From Pseudaestuariivita rosea (GTDB taxonomy: Bacteria; Pseudomonadota; Alphaproteobacteria; Rhodobacterales; Rhodobacteraceae), in contig NZ_JACNMP010000028.1 in assembly GCF_017592335.1 (NCBI RefSeq), positions 1 to 44,462 of the forward strand: a stretch of 44,462 bases of DNA. The letters run 5' to 3'. A program made the position numbers and the translations under genes. Below, piece after piece: positions 1 to 7,605 of this stretch. Position 1 is the stretch's first letter. Each line of letters opens with the position of its first letter. The notes beneath the pieces were generated by a model. The model did not search any database, was not told the origin of the DNA, and was given only the letters and a program-made list of their open reading frames with translations.

Positions 1-73
1 TGTCGAACACCATCCGCACGGCCCTTGCTCGTGTCTCAGGTGAATAGCGGTTCGCTCTGTTGTCTTTTCCCAT
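1..73 (-). CDS. IS3-family transposase OrfA, N-terminus only (partial)
   Basis: The 24 visible residues begin MGKDNRANRYSPETRARAVR and continue MVFD. The pattern RYSPE.RARAVRMV is the usual start of IS3-family OrfA proteins, a helix-turn-helix DNA-binding subunit that acts with OrfB, often after a programmed frameshift. The ATG lies about 50 bp inside the IS end, which is normal spacing for this family. The gene continues beyond position 1, so completeness cannot be judged. Confidence 0.65.
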   Translation of the reverse strand, partial: MGKDNRANRYSPETRARAVRMVFD

Positions 74-124
74 GGCTCCAATCCTTCCTCGATTTGGAGC
101 CTCCGGAAAACCCGGAGCGGTTCA
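1..124 (-). mobile_element. IS3-family insertion sequence, left end (runs off window)
   Basis: Read on the minus strand, position 124 starts TGAACCGCTCCGGGTTTTCC, which resembles the terminal inverted repeat of many alphaproteobacterial IS3-family elements, and an orfA-like start follows at 73. Immediately outside this end the sequence is relaxase coding sequence, so the IS end marks where the relaxase gene was interrupted. The other end, the target duplication and most of the transposase lie outside the window. Confidence 0.7.
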
Positions 125-520
125 TTGCGCAGATTGAGCCGCACACCATCGCTGGTCTCTAGCTCGATCTTCCCATTGCGACTGATGTAGTCGATATGTG
201 CGGCGACACGAACACTCTCTGTCCGCTGGTTCACCATAATCTGTTTGCCGTCCTTCCCAACCTTCGCAGGTTTCGTCACCTTCACCATCACTTCGGGTGC
301 ACTACGCACGACAACGCGCCAAGGTCGCCTTATCAGAGGCAGAAACAGCACCAGACGACGCCCGTCGGCCACCTGACTGCCTTTGGGCGTCTTTATCCCC
401 ATCATCGCGCCCACGCCTTTGTCCAACCGAAAAATACCTTGCAGCCTTCGACCGCACCGCACGTGGTTTCTTTGGTGTCCAGCAATCTTGGAACCCGATG
501 GGCGTTTCAAAGTCACTCAT
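125..520 (-). pseudogene. Plasmid relaxase (MobA-like), 5' fragment, frameshifted and cut by an IS
   Basis: The start (MSDFETPIGFQDCW) overlaps the end of mobC by 8 nt, the usual mobC-relaxase coupling. The first frame reaches ...SDKATLAR near 318 and then meets a stop at 302-304. The next frame continues as VVVRSAPEVMVKVT and later AAHIDYISRNGKIELETSDG, a segment typical of rhodobacterial MOB relaxases, in which ARVVVR.APEVMVKVTG is normally contiguous. This fits a one-base loss near 312-319. The gene then ends at the IS3 terminus at 124. A functional relaxase would nick oriT and pilot the DNA strand into a recipient; this copy should be dead unless the frameshift is a sequencing error, and the IS would still truncate it. 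Confidence 0.75.
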
Positions 521-1067
521 CGTCCAAACCTCCGACCACTTGAAGGTCATATTGCCCGGCCGCGAATTGCCGTAGATCAGTACGCAAATCAGAAATGCCC
601 TTCCGCAATGCAGCCAGCTCGTCACGGGTGGGCGTGTAGCTGTCACCAGTAAACACACCTCGGTTCATCAAAGCCGCCATTTGGTTTGTATTCGTCGCCA
701 TACCTTGAAGCTGACGAAACGACCGTTGGATAGCCCGCCTCTGTGATTTCACTGGCAGTGGCGCTCCACGAAATTTCGCCATCAGGATCGACGCCGCCCA
801 GGTCGAAGCTGTCACCCGCTGCTCTTTCGCATCATCGGCCAAGTGCCCGGCCACATCGGAAGGTAGACGAACCGTTACCTTGTCTTGCCGCTTGACGGGC
901 GCGGCTTCTGAAATGTTGTCCGAGACAACAACTCCTTCCGTGACCTGATCAATCATCAATCGCAGAAAATCAGACGGCGACAGACCGTTTTCCGCTGCAA
1001 CAGTCTCGAACCGAGCTTTTGCTGCTCTGGAAATACGCGCTCTGACGACTTCTGATTTCTCTGTCAT
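513..1067 (-). CDS. mobC: MobC-like relaxosome accessory protein
   Basis: 184 aa. The N-terminus (EVVRARISRAAKARFETVAAEN, then GLSPSDFLRLMID) looks like a ribbon-helix-helix DNA-binding domain, followed by a second similar segment (DKVTVRLPSDVAGHLADDAK) and a MobC-type C-terminus (SFRQLQGMATNTNQMAALMN) that is characteristic of mobilisation accessory proteins. Such proteins bind oriT and help the relaxase open the nick region. It lies directly upstream of the relaxase fragment with overlapping ends and directly downstream of the candidate nic site. It appears intact although its partner relaxase is broken. Confidence 0.8.
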   Translation of the reverse strand: MTEKSEVVRARISRAAKARFETVAAENGLSPSDFLRLMIDQVTEGVVVSDNISEAAPVKRQDKVTVRLPSDVAGHLADDAKEQRVTASTWAASILMAKFRGAPLPVKSQRRAIQRSFRQLQGMATNTNQMAALMNRGVFTGDSYTPTRDELAALRKGISDLRTDLRQFAAGQYDLQVVGGLDDE

Positions 1068-1097
1068 AATTAATATTGTGCTACATTGCTGGCGCTA

Positions 1098-1140
1098 AGC
1101 CTATCCTGCCATAGCTCTATAATCAACTTCAAAGTTGCCC
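1098..1140. other. Candidate oriT core with IncP-like nic motif
   Basis: Position 1100-1110 reads CCTATCCTGCC, matching the IncP/RP4-type nic core (YATCCTG followed by a pyrimidine, cut after the G). A perfect 6-bp inverted repeat (CAACTT, 1124-1129; AAGTTG, 1132-1137) follows. The site lies in the 221-bp gap just upstream of mobC, where oriT is expected. The motif is short, so the call rests on its position as much as on the match. Confidence 0.5.
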
Positions 1141-1288
1141 CGGACAACATTGTTCCTTTATTCACGGATTCCATGACAGACCCGCAAACGTAAAATTTTC
1201 CTTTACTTTATTAAGGCTCATTGCTCCAAGGCGAGCTAATTGGTACGATCATTGCCATTACTAACGGCGAAAGAAAGTTATCCCGTGC

Positions 1289-1513
1289 CTATCTCGCGCG
1301 CTTGATGTCACCATGCTTCATATGTCGTTGTTCACGTCTCAACCGGCCAATCAGAAACTTACGCTGACGACTTGGAGACCATCCCTTGATTTCCATCTTA
1401 CGGAAAAGGGCAATCTCAGCTGGAGTCATTGGGTTCGCCTCAATTTCCTGGGTCGCAAAAGCGTGACGCAAGCGTTTCGATTGCACATCGCCGAACCGAT
1501 CTTTTGCTACCAT
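1289..1513 (-). CDS. Small conserved plasmid protein, possibly VbhA-antitoxin-like
   Basis: 74 aa from the ATG at 1513, preferred over an upstream start at 1606 because GGAGA lies 8 nt before it. The central part (ATQEIEANPMTPAEIALFRKMEIKGWSPSRQRKFLIGRL) has the layout of short VbhA-like antitoxin or plasmid accessory proteins: a charged helix, the N-P-x-T turn and a second helix. No toxin partner with a Fic motif is adjacent. The function is not established. It is transcribed toward mobC. Confidence 0.45.
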   Translation of the reverse strand: MVAKDRFGDVQSKRLRHAFATQEIEANPMTPAEIALFRKMEIKGWSPSRQRKFLIGRLRREQRHMKHGDIKRAR

Positions 1514-1702
1514 TTCCGATCTCCATAAAATGATCACTATAGACGCTACCGCAAACTGCGGCCTGTAGGTTTTACAAGCCTGTAAAAGCCTTCCATAAAC
1601 CCGCATGTCTATACGTATCTATCATGCCTGTTTTAGAGAGAGCCTACAATAAAAGCCGATCAGTCAGATGGGGCAGTATTCAGCTTTGCCTGAATATCCT
1701 TT

Positions 1703-2893
1703 TCAGTCAGCAACACCATCAAACGCACCCGGCACCAGATCATCCCAGAACGCACGAATAGCAGTGGCATTCAGGGCCGACATCCACCCGTGGCGCTCAA
1801 AATCCTGGCGGTGCGCGTCGTCATCAAGCCCGCTTAGAAACAGCCGCTTGTCCGCATCCCGTTGCGTGGGCGTGCGCGCCACCACAAGGTCCTGCACGAC
1901 CTTCAGCTGCGCCGCTCGGCCCTTCAGCACCGGTGCCTCGAAATCATCGCGCAGGGCGGCGGTCAGATACTTCACCGGAAAGCGCACACCATCCTGCCCG
2001 GCCATGTAATCCAGCTTGGCCTGCACATGCCCTTCCCCGTGTTCCGCAATCCACTGCCGCGCCAAGCGGTCGCTGACCCCCAGTTCGCGCAGACGGCCGT
2101 AAACCGGCCCCTTGCGCAGCCCCTCGCCATCGTCCAGATCCAATATCCCAAGCTGCGGGTTTTCCCGGATCAGAAACCTTATGTCGCTGACCGCCCTGCC
2201 CCGCTTGCGGATCTCGGGCGTCAGGATAATATTCGACGTCCTGTTCACCTCGGCCACGGCAGGCTTGATGATCTTGGCGTTCAGGTGTTTGTAGGTTTCA
2301 TAATAAGCACTGTCCGCCACCCCCATCAGGCGCCGAAATAAATTCAGATCCCACCACCCCGTGCTGCCCGTGCGCACAAAGCGATAGCAGTTTTCATAAA
2401 GCGCCAGTGCGTGACCGCTGGTGAACCGCCGCTGGATGTTCAGATTGATCAGCGCGAAAACCTTGGGGTCATTCAGTTTGTCCGCCAGCGCGGGGGAATA
2501 GGCATATTCGCAAATACCCCCCTTCAGCTTGGCATAGGATAACAGGCTGCTGACCCCCCATTCCTGCTGGCCCTTTTCGTCCAACATGTCCCATTCCGCC
2601 ACCGTTTCCGCCAGCCCGCGCAGCGACGCCTTCAGCGTTTCCATATCGTTCGAATTATAGCCGATCATCATGCACAATGTGCGCGCATCGATCACATGGG
2701 TCGCCTGGCTGGTCAGCGTGTCATAGGCGTTCAGCAACAGCACATTCGACAGCTTGCGCTGCAGCAGTGTCAGCTTGCCCGACACATGAATCGCCGCCAC
2801 ATGCTTTTTCACAGCACTGCGACGCAAGGCCCCGGTCAAGGTTGTCCGATCTATATCCTGCATCTGTCCGCTCGGGTTTTTATTGTTATGCAT
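1703..2893 (-). CDS. Rep_3-superfamily plasmid replication initiator
   Basis: 396 aa. Residues about 25-60 (VKKHVAAIHVSGKLTLLQRKLSNVLLLNAY) match the start of the first winged-helix domain of Rep_3 (PF01051) initiators, with a second winged-helix region near 150-245 (SGHALALYENCYRFVRTG; WWDLNLFRRLMG). Rep_3 proteins bind iterons as monomers, melt an adjacent AT-rich stretch and load the host helicase, while dimers repress their own gene. The gene is transcribed away from an iteron-bearing intergenic region that also holds the parA promoter side, which is the expected replicon layout. It looks full length and intact. Confidence 0.85.
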   Translation of the reverse strand: MHNNKNPSGQMQDIDRTTLTGALRRSAVKKHVAAIHVSGKLTLLQRKLSNVLLLNAYDTLTSQATHVIDARTLCMMIGYNSNDMETLKASLRGLAETVAEWDMLDEKGQQEWGVSSLLSYAKLKGGICEYAYSPALADKLNDPKVFALINLNIQRRFTSGHALALYENCYRFVRTGSTGWWDLNLFRRLMGVADSAYYETYKHLNAKIIKPAVAEVNRTSNIILTPEIRKRGRAVSDIRFLIRENPQLGILDLDDGEGLRKGPVYGRLRELGVSDRLARQWIAEHGEGHVQAKLDYMAGQDGVRFPVKYLTAALRDDFEAPVLKGRAAQLKVVQDLVVARTPTQRDADKRLFLSGLDDDAHRQDFERHGWMSALNATAIRAFWDDLVPGAFDGVAD

Positions 2894-2962
2894 CGCACTA
2901 TGCCCCGAAAGGCACCCAAAAACAAGTCCCGCTCAGGTTCCTGTCACAGGGGCGATTTTGGC

Positions 2963-3018
2963 CCTGTAAACGGGTTCCCTTGGGTTCACCGCGACCCAGA
3001 AAGGTACCAATTTGCAGG
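2963..3018. repeat. Two further iteron-like units, opposite orientations
   Basis: 2963-2984 reads CCTGTAAACGGGTTCCCTTG plus two bases, in the same orientation as the tandem array. 2997-3018 matches the same pattern on the minus strand (CCTGCAAATTGGTACCTTTC plus two bases). Placed close to the start of the initiator gene and in opposed orientation, they could serve as the autoregulatory operator for rep. The weaker similarity makes this less certain than the tandem block. Confidence 0.5.
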
Positions 3019-3076
3019 ATAGAAGCGTTGGGGGCGGACTCATGAGATTCAAGAAAACCGTTGAAAATCAACATGT

Positions 3077-3186
3077 CCCGGATTCTGGCGCCTTTTGGCA
3101 CGCGAATCGGCACCTTTCAGCCTGTATTCAGGTCCCCTTGCCCCCGTATCCAGGTCCCTTTCGACCTGTATCGTGGCACCCTTATA
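3077..3186 (+). repeat. Five tandem 22-bp iterons
   Basis: Units start at 3077, 3099, 3121, 3143 and 3165 with no gaps. The pattern is roughly CCYGTATYC.GG..CCYTT followed by three variable bases. The third and fourth units (3121, 3143) are the closest pair; units 3099 and 3165 share GGCACC at the same place; 3077 keeps C-C-G-ATTC-GG-CC-TT. The period of exactly 22 bp equals two helical turns, as in classical Rep-binding iterons. Confidence 0.7.
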
Positions 3187-3386
3187 CAGATAAACTATTG
3201 ATAATAAATGGTATTATGCCCTGAAAGTCCTTAAAGAGAGTCAAAATATACTTATACTTTTATAGGGGTTCGGGTGTTTCTTTCATTTGATTTATGATGA
3301 TTTGGCGTTGAGCGATTCACAGATGGCAAATCATGTGCCATAAATGGTTTCAGGTTTTATCTTTTGTCACACATCAACGGGGTCAC

Positions 3387-4772
3387 ATGACATCTTCAGA
3401 CCGGTCTCACTTGCCACCCTATTTCAATATCAGTCCCGCCAAAGCCGCCGAGCGGCTGACCGAGGGAATCGATACCGGCCGTTTTGCTAAGGCCGCCGCC
3501 TTTGGCGCAAAGGGCCGCGAAGATCTGGCCAAGCGCGGGTATGCGCCCGACGGCCAGAAACGTCTGCGCCGTTTTTCCACGTGGGAGGTCTGCAAATATC
3601 TGATCCCCGTGGCCCCCGCCCATTTCCGCCGTGTGCTGAAAGCGAATCCCGACCTGCCCCAGGGCGAAGGCGAAGGCGGCACAAAATGGTTTAGGCTCGA
3701 TGACATCATCGCACTGCGCGAACATTTCGCCGCGGAAGGTGCCGCAAACAAGGAATACAAAAGTTGGCGCCCCGAAGGCTTGCCCGCCAAAGTCGTGGCC
3801 ATTGCCAATTTCAAAGGCGGCGTCGGCAAGACCTCAACCTGCGCCCATCTGGCCATGTCAGCGGCGCTGGATGGCTATAAAGTGCTAGTCGTCGATCTGG
3901 ACAGTCAGGGGTCGTTAACGTCGATCATGGGTGGTCAGGTCGAAGACGAATGGCAAACTGCTTTCCCGCTGATGGCGAAGGATTTCGCGCGCCATATGCA
4001 ATCGGAAAACACCATCCGCGAGGCCCGCGGTGAAGCCCCCCTGCCCTTCGACGAAACCCTATCCGAGGCGCTAGAGGTTTCGCCGCGAAACCTGATTCAG
4101 AAAACCCACTGGCCGAATATTGACCTGATCGGAGCGCAGCTGAACCTTTATTGGGCCGAATTTCAGGTGCCAGTCTGGCGTCTGCAAAGCCGGTCCTGGC
4201 CGCTGTGGGATGCGCTGACAAACGCCCTGGAAAGCGAAGAGATCCTCAACGACTATGACATCGTCCTGCTCGATACGCCCCCTGCCCTGGGCTATCTGAC
4301 CATCAACGCGCTGGCCGCAGCTGATATACTGATCGTCCCCCTTGGCGCCAGCTTTCTGGAATTCGACTCAACGGGTCGATTTTTCGATATGCTCTATTCG
4401 ACTTTTGCCTCGATCGAAGATGGTGAAAACCGGGCGCGCCGCCGCGATGGCCTGCCTGAAATGCGGTTTGAATGGGATGCCGTGCGCGCCCTGATCACCC
4501 GGTTTGACGCAGCACAGCAGACTGATCTGGCCAACGTAATCCAGGCCTATTTCGGGGATTTCATGGCCACCTATCGGCAGGATATGACCGCCCTGGTCGG
4601 TCAGGCGGCCGAGCAGGTGAATGGCATCTATGAAGCGGACCACAGGCTGTTCAATCGCGACACCTATGTCCGCGGTCGTGAAACTTTTGACCGCACCTGG
4701 GCCGAGATCAAGGAAGTCATTTTGGGCGCCTGGTGGCGTGATCTGCAGATGCAATCGGACGAGGAGGTATAA
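3387..4772 (+). CDS. parA: ParA plasmid partition ATPase
   Basis: 461 aa from the ATG at 3387, chosen over 3333 because GGGG lies just upstream (AACGGGGTCAC). An N-terminal winged-helix segment (about residues 55-115, RRFSTWEVCKYLIPVAP to WFRLDDIIALREHF) marks a type Ia ParA that also represses its operon. The deviant Walker A is FKGGVGKTSTCAHLA, followed by VLVVDLDSQGSLT and the Walker B stretch DIVLLDTPPALGYL. ParA binds nonspecific DNA with ATP and is pushed by ParB-parS complexes to place plasmid copies in both daughters. A candidate parS palindrome lies inside the gene at 4075-4093. parB follows after 3 bp. Confidence 0.9.
   Translation: MTSSDRSHLPPYFNISPAKAAERLTEGIDTGRFAKAAAFGAKGREDLAKRGYAPDGQKRLRRFSTWEVCKYLIPVAPAHFRRVLKANPDLPQGEGEGGTKWFRLDDIIALREHFAAEGAANKEYKSWRPEGLPAKVVAIANFKGGVGKTSTCAHLAMSAALDGYKVLVVDLDSQGSLTSIMGGQVEDEWQTAFPLMAKDFARHMQSENTIREARGEAPLPFDETLSEALEVSPRNLIQKTHWPNIDLIGAQLNLYWAEFQVPVWRLQSRSWPLWDALTNALESEEILNDYDIVLLDTPPALGYLTINALAAADILIVPLGASFLEFDSTGRFFDMLYSTFASIEDGENRARRRDGLPEMRFEWDAVRALITRFDAAQQTDLANVIQAYFGDFMATYRQDMTALVGQAAEQVNGIYEADHRLFNRDTYVRGRETFDRTWAEIKEVILGAWWRDLQMQSDEEV
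4075..4093. promoter_or_regulatory. Candidate parS palindrome 1 (inside parA)
   Basis: AGGTTTCGCCGCGAAACCT is a perfect 9-bp inverted repeat around a single central C at 4084. The same 15-bp core GTTTCGCCGCGAAAC recurs at 4838 and 5883, all within the parAB locus. Confidence 0.6.
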
Positions 4773-4775
4773 GTC

Positions 4776-5882
4776 ATGGCCAAGCGCAGAAGACTGTCTG
4801 CCCCCAGTGCGGAAGACCTGAGCAAAATCGAAGAAGAGTTTCGCCGCGAAACCTCGGAAAACGGTCGGCGCGGGATGGCCCCGATCGCGCAGGTGGCTGC
4901 TGATACGGCGCAGGAACTGACGGTGACTGACCCCAATCTGCGCGCGGCGCAGGCCCGCGATGCGGCTGATGCTGAACGTTTGCGCGAGGCTGAAAAGCAG
5001 GGTCTGATCCTGCTGGATTTGCCCCTGGATGACGTGCTGGCCGACGCCATGGTCCGGGACCGCAGTGTGCTGGACAAGGGCGCCATGGACGAACTGCAGG
5101 CCTCGATCGCGCTGAACGGTCAACGCTTGCCAATAGAGGTCTATGAAATGGCGAATCAGGCCGATGGCGAGCCGCGCTATGGCGTCTTGTCGGGCTATCG
5201 TCGCCTGAGGGCTTTGCAGAACCTGCGAGCGCAGTATGGCGCTGGTCCGTTCGACACCGTCCGGGCGATCCTGCGGGACCCGAAAGAGCAGCGCCACCGC
5301 TTTGCCGCGATGGTCGAGGAAAACGAAATACGCCAGTCGCTGAGCCATTACGAACGCGGTCGCATCGCTGTGATCGCCGCACAGCAGGGCGCTTTTGCAA
5401 ATACGGAAGAGGCCGTGAACGCGATGTTCCCGGTGGCCTCGAAAGCCAAGCGATCCAAGATCAGATCCTTTGCGCTGATCTTTGAGGAGCTCGGCGATCT
5501 ACTGAATTTCCCTGAAAATCTGCGCGAAAAAGACGGGCTGAAAGTGGCGGCCGCTTTGCGGGACGGGGCCGAGGAAAAGCTGCGCGCGGCGCTGGAAACG
5601 GGGCAGGGCACCGATGCTGCGTCAGAACTGGCCTTGCTGGAGGCGGTTCTGGATGATTACGCGGATGTCCCGCGGCCATCGTCCCGCGGTGGTCGACCCA
5701 AGGTGAAGGTGCCACAGCAGGGCTGGCAGGGTCAGAATACGCTGCGTCTTTCCAATGGGATCATATTGCGCAAAGGGCAGGATTCACAAGGCTATGTGAT
5801 CCATCTGTCCGGTGATCTGCTGACACCGGATCTGATGGAAAGCCTGATGGATCAGATCCGCTATATGCTTGAAAAGCCATAG
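4776..5882 (+). CDS. parB: ParB plasmid partition protein
   Basis: 368 aa, with GAGG 8 nt upstream of its ATG and 3 bp behind parA, so the two are co-transcribed. The central domain contains VLSGYRRLRALQNL, the G-Y-R-R motif used by ParB proteins for CTP binding, and MVEENEIRQSLSHYERGR, the classical ParB box 2 region, followed by helix-turn-helix residues (about 200-240). The C-terminus (RQ..HLSGDLLTPDLMESLMDQI type) is probably the dimerisation part. It binds parS and spreads along DNA. Candidate parS palindromes occur inside its 5' end and overlapping its stop. Confidence 0.88.
   Translation: MAKRRRLSAPSAEDLSKIEEEFRRETSENGRRGMAPIAQVAADTAQELTVTDPNLRAAQARDAADAERLREAEKQGLILLDLPLDDVLADAMVRDRSVLDKGAMDELQASIALNGQRLPIEVYEMANQADGEPRYGVLSGYRRLRALQNLRAQYGAGPFDTVRAILRDPKEQRHRFAAMVEENEIRQSLSHYERGRIAVIAAQQGAFANTEEAVNAMFPVASKAKRSKIRSFALIFEELGDLLNFPENLREKDGLKVAAALRDGAEEKLRAALETGQGTDAASELALLEAVLDDYADVPRPSSRGGRPKVKVPQQGWQGQNTLRLSNGIILRKGQDSQGYVIHLSGDLLTPDLMESLMDQIRYMLEKP
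4838..4852. promoter_or_regulatory. Candidate parS palindrome 2 (5' end of parB)
   Basis: GTTTCGCCGCGAAAC, a perfect palindrome centred at 4845, falls about 60 bp into parB. The core is identical to the other two copies although the codons it fills differ, which argues for DNA-level selection. Confidence 0.6.
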
Positions 5883-5898
5883 GTTTCGCCGCGAAACC
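5882..5898. promoter_or_regulatory. Candidate parS palindrome 3 (end of parB)
   Basis: GGTTTCGCCGCGAAACC, perfect palindrome centred at 5890, begins at the last base of the parB stop codon. Being mostly noncoding, it is the best single candidate for the centromere. Confidence 0.65.
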
Positions 5899-6026
5899 CT
5901 TCTTATGCCGCTTTTGAAATCGTCTTCATTTTGTCAAACGATAGACGCAAAAATATACATTTTATTTGTAGTTATAATAAGTGTTAGTAATTAACATCTG
6001 AAGGTTGAGGAAAATCCATATTTAAA

Positions 6027-6326
6027 GTGAATGCTAGATTTATTACCGCTATATTTATTGCTTTTTCAATCCCTGCTAATGCGCAGTCAGGAACATTCAC
6101 GGAACCGTACATTGGATGTTTGACTAAAGATCATTTGAGCCAACTTTATCGGGCAATTCATTCGGGAGATAAAAGGTTATGTTATAGTATGATGGGCAAA
6201 ACTTGCGTGATTGTTCAAGGTTATGATTTTTCAATATTAGATCGTGGTTTGCTTAACTCTAAAGTCAGGGTTTATGTAGGTGAAAACACAGTTGACCTTG
6301 TCGTTCCTTTAGAAGCTGTTCGTTGA
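6027..6326 (+). CDS. Small secreted protein of unknown function
   Basis: 99 aa with a GTG start. The first 20 residues (MNARFITAIFIAFSIPANAQ) form a clear Sec signal peptide with an ANA cleavage site, so the mature protein of about 79 aa is periplasmic or secreted. Three cysteines (in IGCLTK, RLCYSM and KTCVIV) could form a disulfide. No family is recognised. The codons and flanks are clearly more AT-rich than parAB upstream and the genes downstream, which suggests a separate origin. The nearest purine-rich stretch, TTGAGG, is rather far from the start, so the start is not certain. Confidence 0.55.
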   Translation: MNARFITAIFIAFSIPANAQSGTFTEPYIGCLTKDHLSQLYRAIHSGDKRLCYSMMGKTCVIVQGYDFSILDRGLLNSKVRVYVGENTVDLVVPLEAVR

Positions 6327-6419
6327 AATTAGACTAATCCTCCTACCCATAGAATGCTTCAAATTGCTTAATCAATCTGCTTAAGTGTAGTTTCCAAATA
6401 CTCAAATTGGCATACTAGA

Positions 6420-6590
6420 ATGTGCCGCTTTAGCGATCAGGCCATCGTGAGGGAAAGCATGCTTCAGGGCAGGGACGTTGTGCCGGATCATATCAAGGGA
6501 ACACCCATTGATGCGGTGCGTTTTGACAAGACGCCGCAACGTCGGTGGGAAGTATCATTTGAGTGCCAGTCGCCCAATCCTTACGGCTAA
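6420..6590 (+). CDS. Possible small protein or gene remnant, 56 aa
   Basis: ATG at 6420 opens a 56-codon frame ending PQRRWEVSFECQSPNPYG and a stop at 6588-6590, which overlaps the end of the convergent nucleotidyltransferase gene by four bases. No ribosome-binding site is obvious and no family is recognised. The sequence looks coding in composition, so it may be the 3' remnant of a longer gene whose upstream part was replaced by the AT-rich block. Confidence 0.25.
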   Translation: MCRFSDQAIVRESMLQGRDVVPDHIKGTPIDAVRFDKTPQRRWEVSFECQSPNPYG

Positions 6591-7603
6591 AGCTCCGATA
6601 GAAGCGCCAGCGTTTCAGGTATTCGTTTCAGGGTGTTATCCAGCCGCATGGCCCATTTCGGGCCGGTGTTGCGGGCTGTGATGTAGGCATCGCGCAGCTC
6701 ATCTGGGCGGTCTTCGGCCAAGGCGCGGATCAGGAAGGCGGCTTGGGCACGGTCCTTGACGGCTTTGATCCGGTCGGGTTCATCCCGGCGTCGATCCGCG
6801 ACGATCAGCTTATGGATGGCAAAGCGTTCGGGCTGCGGCACCTGGACCAGCACGCCGCTGCGATACAACACGGCGGCCTGGATCGGGTCCTGGATCAGAT
6901 AGTTCAGATGGTGCAGTGACTGCGCATCCACACCAAGGGCGGCGAGGGGGCGCAGGCCCTCATCTTCGTCAAAAGACGGGGTCAGGAATTCGACCATCAG
7001 ATCATTGCGCGTCTGCTTCCAGCGCCAGACGTGATCGCGTTTCAGACTGGGCACAGGGTCGAAGGCGAAGTGCTTGAAAACGTCCTGAAGGGGAGGGGAG
7101 ACAGTGTCTTCCAACGCCAGGGACAGACGTTCAAAACTGGCGATGTCGACGTCGCCGGTTTGGGCGGTGTCGTCGAAACTGTAGCGCAGCCCAAGGTCGC
7201 CTTCGTACAGGCGAAAGGCATGGGTGCCGATGATGGTGCCGCCCAAGCGAAAGACCCCGGATTTGGCCATGGCGGACAACAGACTGCCGGTGGTGGCATC
7301 GGTGCTGAGGAAGCCCTCGGCGCGCAGAATGCGGATCAGGCGTGTGCGGTGGGCCTGGCGATCGGCCGTCTGGTCGCGCAGTTTGGTCAGGTCAGAGAGG
7401 CGCTGCGCCAGTTCTGGGGTATCTTCACCAATGTAGGATTTGCGGACGTCATTGCCGACGCGGAAGGTGTCGTACCAATAGGTCTTGTCGCCGCGTTTGA
7501 CCTTGGTCGGCGTGCCGCGGATCTGTGCGGCCTCTTCGTCTTTCAGGGACCGCAGCAAGTCGTGATAGGCGGCGTGGGCGACGGTGGAATGGCGTTGGAT
7601 CAT
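6587..7603 (-). CDS. GSU2403-family nucleotidyltransferase-fold protein
   Basis: 338 aa. The N-terminus (MIQRHSTVAHAAYHDLLRSL, then GTPTKVKRGDKTYWYDTFR) and the nucleotidyltransferase core GTIIGTHAFRLYEG, followed about 20 residues later by TGDVDIASF, fit the GSU2403 / NTP_transf_8 family. The D-V-D triad is the metal-binding DxD of polymerase-beta-like nucleotidyltransferases. The biochemical role is not known; members are common in plasmids and defence-rich regions, and the fold is shared with toxin nucleotidyltransferases, but no antitoxin is adjacent here. The promoter region carries repeated TGTTGAACAT motifs. The start at 7603 fits the family N-terminus. Confidence 0.75.
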   Translation of the reverse strand: MIQRHSTVAHAAYHDLLRSLKDEEAAQIRGTPTKVKRGDKTYWYDTFRVGNDVRKSYIGEDTPELAQRLSDLTKLRDQTADRQAHRTRLIRILRAEGFLSTDATTGSLLSAMAKSGVFRLGGTIIGTHAFRLYEGDLGLRYSFDDTAQTGDVDIASFERLSLALEDTVSPPLQDVFKHFAFDPVPSLKRDHVWRWKQTRNDLMVEFLTPSFDEDEGLRPLAALGVDAQSLHHLNYLIQDPIQAAVLYRSGVLVQVPQPERFAIHKLIVADRRRDEPDRIKAVKDRAQAAFLIRALAEDRPDELRDAYITARNTGPKWAMRLDNTLKRIPETLALLSEL

Positions 7604-7605
7604 GC

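Larger units (their letters stand above)
2894..3386. other. Plasmid origin region (oriV) between rep and parA
   Basis: This 493-bp stretch carries degenerate 22-bp repeats in both orientations (listed separately), followed at 3187-3310 by a notably AT-rich block of the kind that unwinds at an origin. It sits between the divergently transcribed initiator and parA. Repeats plus AT-rich segment plus adjacent Rep_3 gene make this the replication origin by standard logic. The promoters of rep and parA must also lie here but no single sigma-70 site stands out. Confidence 0.7.

Noticed and set aside
3077-3186. Tandem 22-bp repeats as a CRISPR array
   Set aside because: Units are contiguous, degenerate and without spacers, and lie beside a Rep_3 gene; iterons explain them fully.
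4368-5348. Long open frame on the minus strand (326 codons) opposite parA/parB
   Set aside because: It is antisense to two clearly conserved genes and its translation shows no domain; long antisense frames are common in high-GC DNA.
6420-7603. Small frame at 6420 as antitoxin of the nucleotidyltransferase
   Set aside because: It is convergent, lacks a ribosome-binding site and does not resemble any antitoxin; only overlap at the ends links them.
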